A DNA stretch of 64,000 nt, from the NCBI RefSeq assembly GCF_008271655.1, contig NZ_VKKX01000022.1, forward strand, positions 248,001 to 312,000, in the 5' to 3' direction. How positions within the stretch are numbered: the first letter of the stretch is position 1; each line of letters opens with the position of its first letter. This DNA comes from Gemmobacter caeruleus (GTDB taxonomy: Bacteria; Pseudomonadota; Alphaproteobacteria; Rhodobacterales; Rhodobacteraceae). The notes beneath the pieces were generated by a model. It searched no databases and was not told the DNA's origin. It worked only from the letters and a program-made list of their open reading frames with translations. This document shows, piece after piece, positions 9,410-17,859 of this stretch. A program made the translations under genes and the position numbers.

Positions 9410-9781
9410 ATGAGCGAAACCCGTCTGAGCTTCAAGGAGATGTGCGCGAAGTTCGAGGTCACGCCCCGGACCCTGCGCTATTACGAATATATCGAGCTGC
9501 TCGCCCCGGAAAAGGAAGGCCGCGCGCGGTTCTATGGCCCGCGCGAGGTGGCGCGGATGACGCTGATCCTGCGCGGCCGCCGCTTCGGCTTTTCGCTGGA
9601 GGAGCTGCGGCAATGGTTGCTGATCTATGAACAGCAGGGCACCCGCCCGCAGCTGGAGGCCTGGATCGGCCTGGCCGACCGCCAACTGGCAGAGCTGACG
9701 CGCCAGCGCGACGAGCTGGAGGTCACCATCGACGACCTCCGCGCCCTGCGCGAAACCGCGGTGAAAGAACTGAAGGGCTGA
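9410..9781 (+). CDS. MerR-family transcriptional regulator (first of a tandem pair)
   Basis: This 123-residue regulator has the MerR winged-helix start ([20 protein letters not shown], about residues 7-26). It continues with the [18 protein letters not shown] helix and a C-terminal coiled coil (residues 80-118) for dimerisation. No cysteine cluster is present, so metal sensing is unlikely. The ATG at 9410 has a good AGAGGAGG ribosome-binding site ten bases upstream, although the frame is open much further back. It is clearly paralogous to the MerR protein encoded at 9989-10405, with the same LILRG(R/K)RFGFSLE core. Both sit at the head of a fatty-acid degradation cluster, which suggests they respond to acyl-CoA. 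Confidence 0.87.
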   Translation: MSETRLSFKEMCAKFEVTPRTLRYYEYIELLAPEKEGRARFYGPREVARMTLILRGRRFGFSLEELRQWLLIYEQQGTRPQLEAWIGLADRQLAELTRQRDELEVTIDDLRALRETAVKELKG

Positions 9782-9825
9782 GTCGCGGGTGGGCATCCGG
9801 GGCCCTCCGTCCCCCCGTCCGGCCG

Positions 9826-9923
9826 CTGACGTAGGGTCAAGAAATTGCGCCACAGGCCCGAAATCTTGCCTGACATTACGTCAGCGAAAAACTGACGTGA
9901 CGTTCCGTTTACGTCAACGTAAC
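9826..9923 (+). promoter_or_regulatory. ACGT-rich operator-like repeats upstream of the second MerR gene
   Basis: Several TGACGT/ACGTCA-type half sites are packed here. They include ctgacgtagggtcaa (9826-9840), ctgacattacgtcag (9870-9884, perfect CTGAC/GTCAG arms), actgacgtgacgtt (from 9891) and tttacgtcaacgtaac (9908-9923, near-palindromic GTT-ACGT/ACGT-AAC). From memory, MerR-type regulators of acyl-CoA catabolism in proteobacteria (LiuR-like) bind TTTACGT..ACGTAAA-like palindromes. The position 66-163 bases before the MerR start suggests autoregulation. Confidence 0.6.
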
Positions 9924-9988
9924 TCTCTCTGGTATCCGATGGGACGACCTCACATGTTTGACGCAGAGTAATCTGCGAGAGTTGACCC

Positions 9989-10405
9989 ATGCCCCACCCC
10001 GTCCTGTCCGACCTGTCGGACCACCTGACGATCCGCGAGATGTGCGACGCCTTCGAGGTCACGCCGCGCACCCTGCGTTTCTATGAACAGAAGGAACTTC
10101 TGTTCCCGATCCGTCAGGGCACCAAACGCCTGTTCACCCGCCGCGACCGCGCGCGGCTGAAGCTGATCCTGCGCGGCAAGCGCTTTGGCTTCAGTCTCGA
10201 GGATATCCGGCAATTGCTCGACATGTATGACCGCGACCCGGGCCAGCAAGAGGCGCAGCTCAAGCGCACCTATGAACTGGCGCAGGACCGGCTGCGCGCC
10301 ATGGAGGCGCAGCGCGACGAGCTGGACGAGGCGATCACCGACCTCAAGGCCCAGATGGCCTGGGGTCAGGACATGATGGCCACCCTGCGCAAGGGCCGGG
10401 CCTGA
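9989..10405 (+). CDS. MerR-family transcriptional regulator (probable beta-oxidation regulator)
   Basis: This 138-residue MerR protein has a DNA-binding domain beginning at [20 protein letters not shown] (about residues 13-32), then [20 protein letters not shown] and a long C-terminal helix (residues 90-130) for dimerisation. There is no metal-binding cysteine. It resembles the regulators that stand before acyl-CoA dehydrogenase genes in alphaproteobacteria. The acyl-CoA dehydrogenase gene starts 44 bases downstream on the same strand. The dense ACGT palindromes upstream, with similar repeats before the thiolase gene, suggest that it controls itself and this cluster. Acyl-CoA as effector is inference. 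Confidence 0.87.
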   Translation: MPHPVLSDLSDHLTIREMCDAFEVTPRTLRFYEQKELLFPIRQGTKRLFTRRDRARLKLILRGKRFGFSLEDIRQLLDMYDRDPGQQEAQLKRTYELAQDRLRAMEAQRDELDEAITDLKAQMAWGQDMMATLRKGRA

Positions 10406-10449
10406 ACCCATTCGCGGGCCGACCGGCCCGTTCAAGACCCAGGGAGAGA

Positions 10450-12228
10450 ATGATGACCCGCTATACCGCCCCCGTGAAGGACATGCAGTTCCTGTTGCAG
10501 GACGTGCTGAAGGTGACCGAAACCGGCATTCCCGGCTACGAGGATCTGGATGCCGGCTTCACCTCGGCGGTGCTGGAGGAGGCGGGCAAGGTCGCGTCCG
10601 AAGTGCTGGCGCCGCTGAATGCCGTGGGCGACGCGCAAGGCTGCGTGCTGGAAAACGGCGTGGTGCGGACGCCCGAAGGGTTCAAGGCGGCCTTCGAAGC
10701 GATGAAGGAAGGCGGCTGGACCGCGCTCGATTGCGACCCCGATTATGGCGGCCAGGGCCTGCCCTATCTGATGGGCACCGCCGTGGGCGAAATCTTCGTC
10801 TCGGCCAACATGGCCTTCAACATGTATCAGGGCCTGACCCATGGCGCCTATTCGGCGATCCATGCCCATGGCACCGATGACCAGAAGGCCACCTATCTGC
10901 CCAAAATGGTGTCCTGCGACTGGACCGGCACGATGAACCTGACCGAGCCGCATTGCGGCACCGATCTGGGCCTGCTGCGCACCAAGGCGGAACCGCAGGC
11001 CGATGGCAGCTATCGCATCACCGGGCAAAAGATCTTCATCTCTGCCGGCGATCACGACATGGCCGAGAACATCATCCATCTGGTGCTGGCCAAGGCGCCG
11101 GGCGGCGGCGAGGGCACCAAGGGCATCTCGCTGTTCATCGTGCCGAAATTCATGGTGAAGGCGGATGGCAGCCTGGGCGAGCGCAACGCGGTCTCGGTCG
11201 GCAAGATCGAGGAAAAGATGGGCATCCACGGCAATGCGACCTGCGTGCTGAACTATGACGGCGCGACCGGCTTCCTGCTGGGCGAGTTGCACAAGGGCAT
11301 GCGCGCCATGTTCACCATGATGAACGAGGCGCGGCTGGGCGTGGGCCTGCAAGGCTATGCCGTGGCCGAGGCCGCCTATCAGAACGCGCTGGATTACGCG
11401 AAGGACCGCCTGCAAGGGCGCGACGTGACCGGGGTCAAGAACCCGACCGGCGCCGCCGACCCGCTGATCGTGCATCCCGATATCCGCCGCAACCTGATGG
11501 ACCAGAAATCCTTTGTGGAAGGCGCCCGCGCCCTGACCTTCTGGGGCGCCTCGCTGATCGACCGCCACCACCGGCAGGGCGATGCGGCGGCGGACGGGCT
11601 GATTGGCCTGCTGACCCCGGTCATCAAGGGCTTCCAGACCGACAAGGGCTTTGAAATGGCGGTGCAGGCCCAGCAAATCTATGGCGGGCATGGCTATATC
11701 GAGGAACAGGGCATGTCGCAATTCGTGCGCGATGCCCGGATCGCGATGATCTATGAAGGAGCGAACGGGGTGCAGGCGCTGGATCTGGTGGGGCGCAAGC
11801 TGGCCGCCGATGGCGGTAAGCATGTGATGGCGTTTTTCGAGATGGTGAAGGCCGAATGCAAGGCGCATGACGGCGATGCCCGCATGGCGCCCTTTACCGA
11901 CGCGCTGAAGGCGGCCTCGAAACAGATGCAGGCGGCGGGCATGTTCTTCATGCAGAACGGGATGAAGAACCCCAATGCGGCGCTGGCCGGGTCTTATGAC
12001 TTCATGCATCTGATGGGCCATGTCTGCCTCGGCCTGATGTGGACCCGCATGGCAAAGGCGTCTTTCGCCGCCCTCGACGCGGGCAGCGACGATCCCGCCT
12101 TCCATGAAACCAAGATCGCGACGGGCCGCTATTACATGGCCCGCCAGCTTCCGGCCTGCGCCACCCATCTGGCGCGGATCGAAAGCGGCGCCGATCCGGT
12201 GATGGCCCTGGCGGCCGAAGCGTTCTAA
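10450..12228 (+). CDS. Acyl-CoA dehydrogenase with C-terminal extension (DmdC/FadE-like)
   Basis: This 592-residue flavoenzyme should introduce the alpha-beta double bond into acyl-CoA. It is longer than classical 380-residue ACADs and has the extra C-terminal domain of the FadE5/DmdC-type branch. Visible features are the [20 protein letters not shown] flavin/substrate block near residue 160, the [14 protein letters not shown] segment, and [16 protein letters not shown] with the adjacent catalytic-loop sequence [14 protein letters not shown] near residue 435. The ATG at 10450 is almost touching the AGGGAGAG ribosome-binding site, so the in-frame ATG at 10453 may be the actual start. It is the first structural gene of the beta-oxidation cluster. 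Confidence 0.92.
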   Translation: MMTRYTAPVKDMQFLLQDVLKVTETGIPGYEDLDAGFTSAVLEEAGKVASEVLAPLNAVGDAQGCVLENGVVRTPEGFKAAFEAMKEGGWTALDCDPDYGGQGLPYLMGTAVGEIFVSANMAFNMYQGLTHGAYSAIHAHGTDDQKATYLPKMVSCDWTGTMNLTEPHCGTDLGLLRTKAEPQADGSYRITGQKIFISAGDHDMAENIIHLVLAKAPGGGEGTKGISLFIVPKFMVKADGSLGERNAVSVGKIEEKMGIHGNATCVLNYDGATGFLLGELHKGMRAMFTMMNEARLGVGLQGYAVAEAAYQNALDYAKDRLQGRDVTGVKNPTGAADPLIVHPDIRRNLMDQKSFVEGARALTFWGASLIDRHHRQGDAAADGLIGLLTPVIKGFQTDKGFEMAVQAQQIYGGHGYIEEQGMSQFVRDARIAMIYEGANGVQALDLVGRKLAADGGKHVMAFFEMVKAECKAHDGDARMAPFTDALKAASKQMQAAGMFFMQNGMKNPNAALAGSYDFMHLMGHVCLGLMWTRMAKASFAALDAGSDDPAFHETKIATGRYYMARQLPACATHLARIESGADPVMALAAEAF

Positions 12229-12237
12229 TCTGGACGG

Positions 12238-12264
12238 GGGCGATCTTTCGTCGAAAGATCGCCC
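12238..12264. terminator. Perfect 13-bp inverted repeat after the acyl-CoA dehydrogenase gene
   Basis: GGGCGATCTTTCG and CGAAAGATCGCCC flank a single T, a perfect palindrome of 27 bases starting ten bases after the stop. There is no U-tract. It could be an RNA-stabilising hairpin, a weak terminator or a protein-binding site. Confidence 0.6.
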
Positions 12265-12284
12265 AAGCCCAACCGGAGACGCCC

Positions 12285-12497
12285 ATGCCCCGCCGCTTTC
12301 GCCTGACCCGCCGCTTTCCCGTCGCCATGACCGAGGATGGCTATCGCCGCCTGCGGGCCTTTGCGCAGGAGGCCGGGCTTGACGAGGGCGAGGCACTGTC
12401 CTTCCTGTTCGAGAACTGGACCAGCGTGATCGACCATGACACGCTGACCCACCGGCTGCGCCTGTTCAACGCCGAGCTTGAATCGCGCAAGCGCTGA
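12285..12497 (+). CDS. Small conserved hypothetical protein in the beta-oxidation cluster
   Basis: This 70-residue ORF starts at an ATG preceded by a CCGGAGAC ribosome-binding site. The product is basic at both ends, with an amphipathic central region (VAMTEDGYRRLRAFAQEAGL) that resembles the ribbon-helix-helix-like small proteins which often carry a 'T.DGYRRL..FA' pattern. It lacks a signal peptide or membrane segment. The gene is placed between the acyl-CoA dehydrogenase and GST-like genes on the same strand. No function is assigned; a small DNA-binding or regulatory role is possible. Confidence 0.7.
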   Translation: MPRRFRLTRRFPVAMTEDGYRRLRAFAQEAGLDEGEALSFLFENWTSVIDHDTLTHRLRLFNAELESRKR

Positions 12498-12550
12498 TCC
12501 ATCACCCGCCCTGACGCGCCGCATCACGAAACGTCATTTCCGCTTTTGCC

Positions 12551-12596
12551 CCTTGTGCAAATACTCTGCGGGGGTGCGGGGGCGCAAAGCCCCCGC
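12551..12596 (-). repeat. Dispersed intergenic palindromic element, copy C
   Basis: The arm GCAAATACTCTGCGGGGGT is followed by a hairpin GCGGGGGC/GCCCCCGC (12576-12583 with 12589-12596, loop GCAAA). It is a diverged copy of the element at 5152-5217, in the reverse orientation, and ends 22 bases before the GST-like gene start. Confidence 0.7.
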
Positions 12597-12618
12597 TTCC
12601 GATGGCAGGGGGCTTGGA

Positions 12619-13263
12619 ATGACCGCGACACTCTATTGCTTTGGCGAATCCGGCCACAGCTACAAGGCCGCGCTGGCATTGACGCTGACCGGCTGCGACT
12701 GGGCGCCGCGCTTTGTCGATTTCTTCAACGGCGAGACGCGCAGCCCCGCCTTTCGAGCGCTGAACCCGATGGGGGAATGCCCGGTTCTGGTGGATGGCGA
12801 CGAAGTGCTGACCCAGTCGGGCAATATCCTCTATCACATCGCCGCCCGCACCGGCCTTCTGGTGGGCGAGACCCCGGCCGAGCAGAAAGAGGTCTGGCGT
12901 TGGGTTCTGTGGGACAATCACAAACTGTCGTCACAGGCCGGAACCTGCCGGTTCCTGATGAATTTCCTGCCCCCCGAAAAGCGCCCGCAAGAGGTGATCG
13001 CCTTCACCCAGGGGCGGCTGCGCGCGGCCTATGGCGTGCTGAACGACCAGCTTGCGACACGCGACTGGGTGGCGGGCACCCGGCGGATCAGCGCGGCCGA
13101 CCTGTCCTGCTGCGGCTATCTCTATTACCCCGAGCCCTTTGGCTTTGACCGCCGCGACTGGCCGCATATCGACCGCTGGCTGGGCCGGATCTCTGCCCTG
13201 CCCGGCTGGAAGGCACCCTATGACCTGATGCCCGGCAATCCCGCCGCCCGCGTTGCGGATTGA
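12619..13263 (+). CDS. Glutathione S-transferase family protein
   Basis: This 214-residue protein has a thioredoxin-fold N-terminal domain (TATLYCFGESGHSYKAALAL) with NPMGECPVLVDGDEVLTQSG, the cis-Pro and the Gln-Ser-Gly glutathione gamma-glutamyl site near residue 65. An all-helical C-terminal domain follows. The start at 12619 was chosen because earlier in-frame codons run through a repeat element. It lies inside a beta-oxidation cluster and may detoxify reactive acyl intermediates or have a structural role. The substrate is unknown. Confidence 0.87.
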   Translation: MTATLYCFGESGHSYKAALALTLTGCDWAPRFVDFFNGETRSPAFRALNPMGECPVLVDGDEVLTQSGNILYHIAARTGLLVGETPAEQKEVWRWVLWDNHKLSSQAGTCRFLMNFLPPEKRPQEVIAFTQGRLRAAYGVLNDQLATRDWVAGTRRISAADLSCCGYLYYPEPFGFDRRDWPHIDRWLGRISALPGWKAPYDLMPGNPAARVAD

Positions 13264-13303
13264 CGCGACGTGACGACCACGTCAACCTTGTCGCGACGTG
13301 ACG
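13264..13303 (+). promoter_or_regulatory. Direct-repeat operator candidate upstream of the thiolase gene
   Basis: The 12-mer cgcgacgtgacg occurs at 13264-13275 and again at 13292-13303, 28 bases apart. The sequence between contains the complementary half site ccacgtcaacc. These ACGT-core elements resemble those before the second MerR gene, suggesting one regulator acts at both places. They lie 75-114 bases before the thiolase start. Confidence 0.55.
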
Positions 13304-13377
13304 GCATTTACACATCGCTGTCTCGGGCCTGCTAGGCTGCTGCCAATTCGACTGGCGAAATCGACGGGGAGGACGCG

Positions 13378-14589
13378 ATGACCGACGCCTTTATCTATGA
13401 TGCAATCCGCAGCCCGCGCGGCAAGGGCCGCCCGGACGGCGCGCTGCATGAGGTGACATCGGTCGCGCTTTCGGCCCAGATGCTGAACGCGATCCGGGGC
13501 CGCAACGGGCTTGAGGGCCACGCGGTCGAGGATGTGATCTGGGGCAACGTGACCCAGGTCGGCGAACAGGGGGGCTGCCTCGCGCGCTCGGCCGTGCTGG
13601 CCTCGGAACTCGACCAGTCGATCCCCGGCCTGGCCATCAACCGCTTTTGCGCCTCGGGCATGGAGGCGGTGAACCTTGCCGCCAATCAGGTGAAGGGCGG
13701 CGCGGGCGCGGCCTATATCGCCGGCGGGGTGGAGATGATGGGCCGTGTCGCCATGGGCAGCGACGGTGCCGCCATCGCGGTCGATCCGGCGCTTGCGATG
13801 AAGACCTATTTCGTGCCGCAGGGCATTTCGGCCGATATCATCGCCACCGAATATGGCTTTAGCCGCGATCAGGCCGATGCGCTGGCGGTGGAAAGCCAGC
13901 GCCGCGCCGCCGCCGCCTGGGCCGATAACCGTTTCGCGCGCTCCATCGTGCCGGTGACCGATCGCAATGGGCTGACCATTCTCGACCGCGACGAATACAT
14001 GCGCCCCGGCACCGACATGCAGTCGCTCGGCGCGCTGAAGGCCAGCTTCAAGGACATGGGCGAGGTCATGCCGGGCTTCGACAAGATCGCCCTGATGAAA
14101 TACCCGCATCTGGAGCGGATCGAGCATATCCACCATGCCGGCAATTCCTCGGGCATCGTCGATGGTTCCGCCGCCGTGCTGATCGGGAACGCGGATTTCG
14201 GCAAGGCCCACGGTTTGAAGCCGCGCGCCCGCATCCGCGCCACGGCCAAGATCGGCACCGATCCGACGATCATGCTGACCGGCCCGGTGCCGGTGACCGA
14301 AAAGATCCTGAAGGACAGCGGCATGTCCATTTCGGACATCGACCTGTTCGAGGTGAACGAGGCTTTTGCCAGCGTCGTGCTGCGCTTCATGCAGGCTTTC
14401 GATGTGGATCCGGCCAAGGTGAACCCCAATGGCGGCTCCATCGCCATGGGGCACCCGCTGGGCGCGACCGGCGCGATCATCATCGGCACCCTGCTGGACG
14501 AGCTGGAACGCAGCGGCAAATCCACCGGGCTTGCCACGCTCTGCATCGCCAGCGGCATGGGCGCGGCCACGATCATCGAGCGGGTCTGA
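13378..14589 (+). CDS. Acetyl-CoA C-acyltransferase (thiolase)
   Basis: This 403-residue thiolase cleaves 3-ketoacyl-CoA with CoA in the last step of beta-oxidation. The nucleophilic Cys is in INRFCASGMEAVNL (about residue 91). The catalytic His is in SIAMGHPLGATGA near residue 359, and the second Cys in LCIASGMGAA near residue 389. NEAFASVVL supplies the Asn-Glu motif. It has the length of FadA-type enzymes. A GGGGAGG ribosome-binding site precedes the ATG. It is followed by two cupin genes and the multifunctional FadJ-type gene. Because FadJ is encoded separately two genes downstream, the pair probably makes up the trifunctional beta-oxidation complex. Confidence 0.94.
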   Translation: MTDAFIYDAIRSPRGKGRPDGALHEVTSVALSAQMLNAIRGRNGLEGHAVEDVIWGNVTQVGEQGGCLARSAVLASELDQSIPGLAINRFCASGMEAVNLAANQVKGGAGAAYIAGGVEMMGRVAMGSDGAAIAVDPALAMKTYFVPQGISADIIATEYGFSRDQADALAVESQRRAAAAWADNRFARSIVPVTDRNGLTILDRDEYMRPGTDMQSLGALKASFKDMGEVMPGFDKIALMKYPHLERIEHIHHAGNSSGIVDGSAAVLIGNADFGKAHGLKPRARIRATAKIGTDPTIMLTGPVPVTEKILKDSGMSISDIDLFEVNEAFASVVLRFMQAFDVDPAKVNPNGGSIAMGHPLGATGAIIIGTLLDELERSGKSTGLATLCIASGMGAATIIERV

Positions 14590-14632
14590 CGCCGCCGCCA
14601 TCCCCCGCCACGCAGCACGAAGGAGACCAAGG

Positions 14633-15103
14633 ATGCCCAAGCTCGACCTTTCCCAACTGCCGCTCAAAACCGGCTCCATCTACCCCGAGCCCTATGCCGC
14701 GATGATGCAGGGGCGTTCCAGCCTGCGGCTGGGTCAGGCCGGCGGGTTGACGCAGTTTGGCGTCAATCTGGTGGTGCTGGAACCCGGCGCGCTGTCCTCG
14801 TTGCGGCATTGGCACCTGCATGAGGATGAGTTCGTCATGGTGACCGAGGGCGAATGCGTGCTGGTCGAGGATGGGGGCGAAACCGTGATGCGCCCGGGCG
14901 ATTGCGCGGCCTTTCCGGCCAATACGCCCAACGGGCATCATTTCATCAACCGCAGCGACGCGGTGACGCGGTTTCTGGTCGTGGGCACCAAGGCTCCACG
15001 CGAAGTCGCGACCTATTCCGATGTCGATCTGCGGGTGGAAATGGCGGACGGACAGGCTCGCTTCACCTACAAGGACGGCAGCGACTGGAACGGGCCGCGC
15101 TGA
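14633..15103 (+). CDS. Cupin domain protein (first of a tandem pair)
   Basis: This 156-residue single-domain cupin has metal-binding motif 1 as RHWHLHEDEFVMVTEG (about residues 61-76) and motif 2 in the NTPNGHHFINRSD segment. The two His and the Glu of motif 1 are present, so it could bind a divalent metal. Frames extend upstream into the thiolase gene, but the ATG at 14633 has an AGGAGACC ribosome-binding site. The next gene encodes a paralogue of identical length, overlapping by one base (TGATG). Its role in a fatty-acid degradation cluster is not known. Confidence 0.85.
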   Translation: MPKLDLSQLPLKTGSIYPEPYAAMMQGRSSLRLGQAGGLTQFGVNLVVLEPGALSSLRHWHLHEDEFVMVTEGECVLVEDGGETVMRPGDCAAFPANTPNGHHFINRSDAVTRFLVVGTKAPREVATYSDVDLRVEMADGQARFTYKDGSDWNGPR

Positions 15104-15573
15104 TGCCGAAGGTCGATCTGCCCCCCTTCGTGACGGAGGACGACTCGATCCATCCGGTTCTGGGCGGCGGGATCGGCCCCTATCGCTATCAACTGATCTC
15201 TGATCCGGGCGGGCTTTCGCAGTTCGGCGCCTTCATCGAGGAACTGCCGCCCGGATCGACCTCTGGCCGCCGCCATTGGCACGAAAGCGAGGATGAGATG
15301 ATCCTGATGCTGTCGGGCGAGGCGGTGCTGGTCGAGGAGGACGAAACCCCGCTGCTTCCGGGCGATGCCGCCTGCTGGCCCGCCGGCATGCCGGTCGGCC
15401 ACCGGATCGACAACCGGAGCGACCGGCCTGTGCGCTATCTGGTGATCGGCACCCGCCACGCGCAGGACATCATCCATTACACCGATCACGACCTGATCAC
15501 GATCAAGGACGGCCCGCACCGGCGCTATTTGCGCCGCGATGGCACGGACCATCCGCAAGGGAGGACTGAATGA
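15103..15573 (+). CDS. Cupin domain protein (second of a tandem pair)
   Basis: This is another 156-residue cupin that starts in the stop codon of the first one. Both begin MPK.DL and share the order LTQFG/LSQFG, R.HWH...EDE, LLPGD/MRPGD, GH.I/F.NRSD. Motif 1 is RRHWHESEDEMILMLSGE near residue 60; motif 2 is PVGHRIDNRSD. Conservation is moderate, so the duplication is old. The two probably form a heterodimer or act on related ligands. It overlaps the FadJ-type gene by four bases, so its expression is tied to beta-oxidation. Confidence 0.85.
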   Translation: MPKVDLPPFVTEDDSIHPVLGGGIGPYRYQLISDPGGLSQFGAFIEELPPGSTSGRRHWHESEDEMILMLSGEAVLVEEDETPLLPGDAACWPAGMPVGHRIDNRSDRPVRYLVIGTRHAQDIIHYTDHDLITIKDGPHRRYLRRDGTDHPQGRTE

Positions 15574-17753
15574 CCGATTTCACCTATGCTGTTGACGCCG
15601 ATGGCGTGGCGACGATCACCTGGGATGTGCCGTCGAAAAGCATGAATGTCATGTCGATGGAGGGCTTTGCCGAGCTGAACGCCCATATCGACACCGCGCT
15701 GGCCGATCCGGCGGTCAAGGGGGTGATCGTCACCTCGGGCAAGAAGGATTTCGCGGGCGGCATGGATCTGAACGTGATCGCCAGGATGCGCGCAGGCGGC
15801 GCGCAGGCGATCTTTGACGGCGTGATGCAGATGCATACGGTGCTGCGCAAGATCGAACGCGCCGGGATGGATCCGAAGACGCTGAAGGGGGGCAAGCCGA
15901 TCGTCGCCGCCCTGCCCGGCACCGCGCTTGGCATCGGGCTGGAACTGCCGCTGTCGTGCCACCGCATCATCGCGGCCGACAATCCCAAGGCCAAGATCGG
16001 CCTGCCGGAAATCATGGTCGGCATCTTCCCCGGCGCGGGTGGCACCACGCGGCTGGTGCGCAAGATGGGCGCCATGATGGCCGCCCCCTTCCTGCTGGAG
16101 GGCAAGCTGAGCGACCCGCAAAAGGCCAGGGCCGCCGGCATCGTGGATGAGGTCGTGGCGCCCGAGGCGCTGCTGGCCCGGGCGAAGGAATGGGTTCTGT
16201 CGGCCAAGGAGGCCGATCTGGTCAAACCCTGGGATGCCAAGGGCTACAAGATGCCCGGCGGCACGCCCTATAGCGCCGGCGGCTTCATGACCTTTGTCGG
16301 CGCCTCGGCCATGGTGCTGGGCAAGACGCAAGGTGTCTATCCCGCCGCCAAGGCACTGCTGAGCGCGGTTTATGAAGGCGCGCTGGTGCCCTTTGATACC
16401 GCGTTGAAGATCGAGGCGCGGCAGTTCACCTCGGTCCTGATGAACCCCTCGGCCAGCGCGATGATCCGCAGCCTGTTCATCAACAAGGAGGCGCTGGAAA
16501 AAGGCGCGAACCGCCCGGCGCTGCCCGATCAGACGGTGCGCAAGCTGGGCGTGATCGGCGCCGGGATGATGGGCGCCGGCATCGCCTATGTCAGCGCCAA
16601 TGCCGGGATCGAGGTCGTGCTGATCGACGCGACGCAGGAATCGGCCGATCGCGGCCGCGCGCATTCGGAAACTCTGCTCGACAAGGGCATGAAGCGCGGC
16701 AAGGTCACGGCCGAGAAAAAGGCCGAGGTGCTGGCCCGCATCACCGCCACCACCGATTACGCCACCCTGTCCGGTTGTGATCTGATCGTGGAGGCGGTGT
16801 TCGAAGACCCGAAGGTCAAGGCCGAGGTGACGGCAAGGGTCGAGGCCGCCGTCGGCCCCGACTGCATCTTTGCCACCAATACCTCGACCCTGCCGATCAG
16901 CGGACTGGCCAAGGCCAGCGCACGGCCGGAACAGTTCATCGGCATCCACTTCTTCTCGCCGGTGGACAAGATGATGCTGGTCGAAATCATCAAGGGCAAG
17001 GCGACGGGCGACCGCGCCGTTGCCAAGGCACTGGATTTCGTGCGCCAGATCCGCAAGACGCCGATCGTGGTGAATGACGCGCGGTTCTTCTACGCCAATC
17101 GCTGCATCATCCCCTATATCAACGAAGGCATCCGCATGGTGGCCGAAGGGGTGGAACCCGCGCTGATCGAGAATGCCGCAAAGCTGGTCGGCATGCCGCT
17201 GGGGCCGCTGCAACTGGTGGATGAGACCTCGATTGATCTGGGCGTCAAGATCGCCAAGGCGACCAGGGCCGCCATGGGCGACGCCTATCCTGATGGCGCG
17301 GTGGATGAGGTGATCTTCCGCATGGCCGATCTGGGGCGGATGGGGCGCAAGGCCAATGCGGGTTTCTACGCCTATGACGACAAGGGCAACCGGCTGGGCC
17401 TGTGGGACGGGCTGGCGGCGGAATGGCCGGTGGCCGAGGCGCAGCCCGATCTGGTCACGGTGCAGCACCGCCTGCTGATGGCGCAGGTGCTGGAGGCCGT
17501 GCGCGCGCTGCAAGAAGGCGTGCTGACCGATATCCGCGAAGGCGATGTCGGCGCCATTCTGGGCTGGGGCTTCGCGCCCTGGTCGGGCGGGCCGTTCGGC
17601 TGGCTCGACATTCTGGGGCAGGCCCGCGCGGTGGAAATCTGCGACGACCTGACCGCCCGTTTCGGGCCGCGCTTCACCCCGCCGCAGATGCTGCGCGACA
17701 TGGCGGCCAAGGGCGCGGTCTTCTACCCCGTGGCCCAGTCGAAGGCCGCCTGA
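15570..17753 (+). CDS. Multifunctional enoyl-CoA hydratase/3-hydroxyacyl-CoA dehydrogenase (FadJ/FadB type)
   Basis: This 727-residue enzyme catalyses hydration of 2-enoyl-CoA and NAD-dependent oxidation of 3-hydroxyacyl-CoA. Residues 1-290 are a crotonase domain with the oxyanion segment KKDFAGGMDLN and the acid-containing GIFPGAGGTTRL. Near residue 330 the NAD-binding GAGMMGAGIAYVSANAG begins. The dehydrogenase catalytic His is in FIGIHFFSPVDKMMLVE, and a duplicated C-terminal 3HCDH domain ends the protein. The overlap with the cupin gene (ATGA) and a strong terminator 20 bases after the stop make it the last gene of the beta-oxidation transcript. Confidence 0.94.
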   Translation: MTDFTYAVDADGVATITWDVPSKSMNVMSMEGFAELNAHIDTALADPAVKGVIVTSGKKDFAGGMDLNVIARMRAGGAQAIFDGVMQMHTVLRKIERAGMDPKTLKGGKPIVAALPGTALGIGLELPLSCHRIIAADNPKAKIGLPEIMVGIFPGAGGTTRLVRKMGAMMAAPFLLEGKLSDPQKARAAGIVDEVVAPEALLARAKEWVLSAKEADLVKPWDAKGYKMPGGTPYSAGGFMTFVGASAMVLGKTQGVYPAAKALLSAVYEGALVPFDTALKIEARQFTSVLMNPSASAMIRSLFINKEALEKGANRPALPDQTVRKLGVIGAGMMGAGIAYVSANAGIEVVLIDATQESADRGRAHSETLLDKGMKRGKVTAEKKAEVLARITATTDYATLSGCDLIVEAVFEDPKVKAEVTARVEAAVGPDCIFATNTSTLPISGLAKASARPEQFIGIHFFSPVDKMMLVEIIKGKATGDRAVAKALDFVRQIRKTPIVVNDARFFYANRCIIPYINEGIRMVAEGVEPALIENAAKLVGMPLGPLQLVDETSIDLGVKIAKATRAAMGDAYPDGAVDEVIFRMADLGRMGRKANAGFYAYDDKGNRLGLWDGLAAEWPVAEAQPDLVTVQHRLLMAQVLEAVRALQEGVLTDIREGDVGAILGWGFAPWSGGPFGWLDILGQARAVEICDDLTARFGPRFTPPQMLRDMAAKGAVFYPVAQSKAA

Positions 17754-17772
17754 GCCAAAGAACACCCGCTGA

Positions 17773-17799
17773 AAGCCCCGCCGCGTGCGGGGCTTTTTT
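17773..17799 (+). terminator. Rho-independent terminator after the FadJ-type gene
   Basis: AAGCCCCGC and GCGGGGCTT form a nine-base-pair stem around a five-base loop, followed directly by TTTT. It ends the beta-oxidation transcript. Confidence 0.9.
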
Positions 17800-17859
17800 C
17801 TGGCCCCTTTCCAATCGCCGGGAACTCTGCTGCACTGCCCGCACAACCCTTGCGAGCAG

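Noticed and set aside
10406-10449. GGGCC-GACC-GGCCC pairing between the MerR and acyl-CoA dehydrogenase genes as a terminator.
   Set aside because: The stem is only five bases, there is no U-tract, and the genes look co-expressed.
10432-12396. Minus-strand open frame of 654 codons opposite the acyl-CoA dehydrogenase gene.
   Set aside because: Shadow of a gene with recognisable flavoenzyme motifs.
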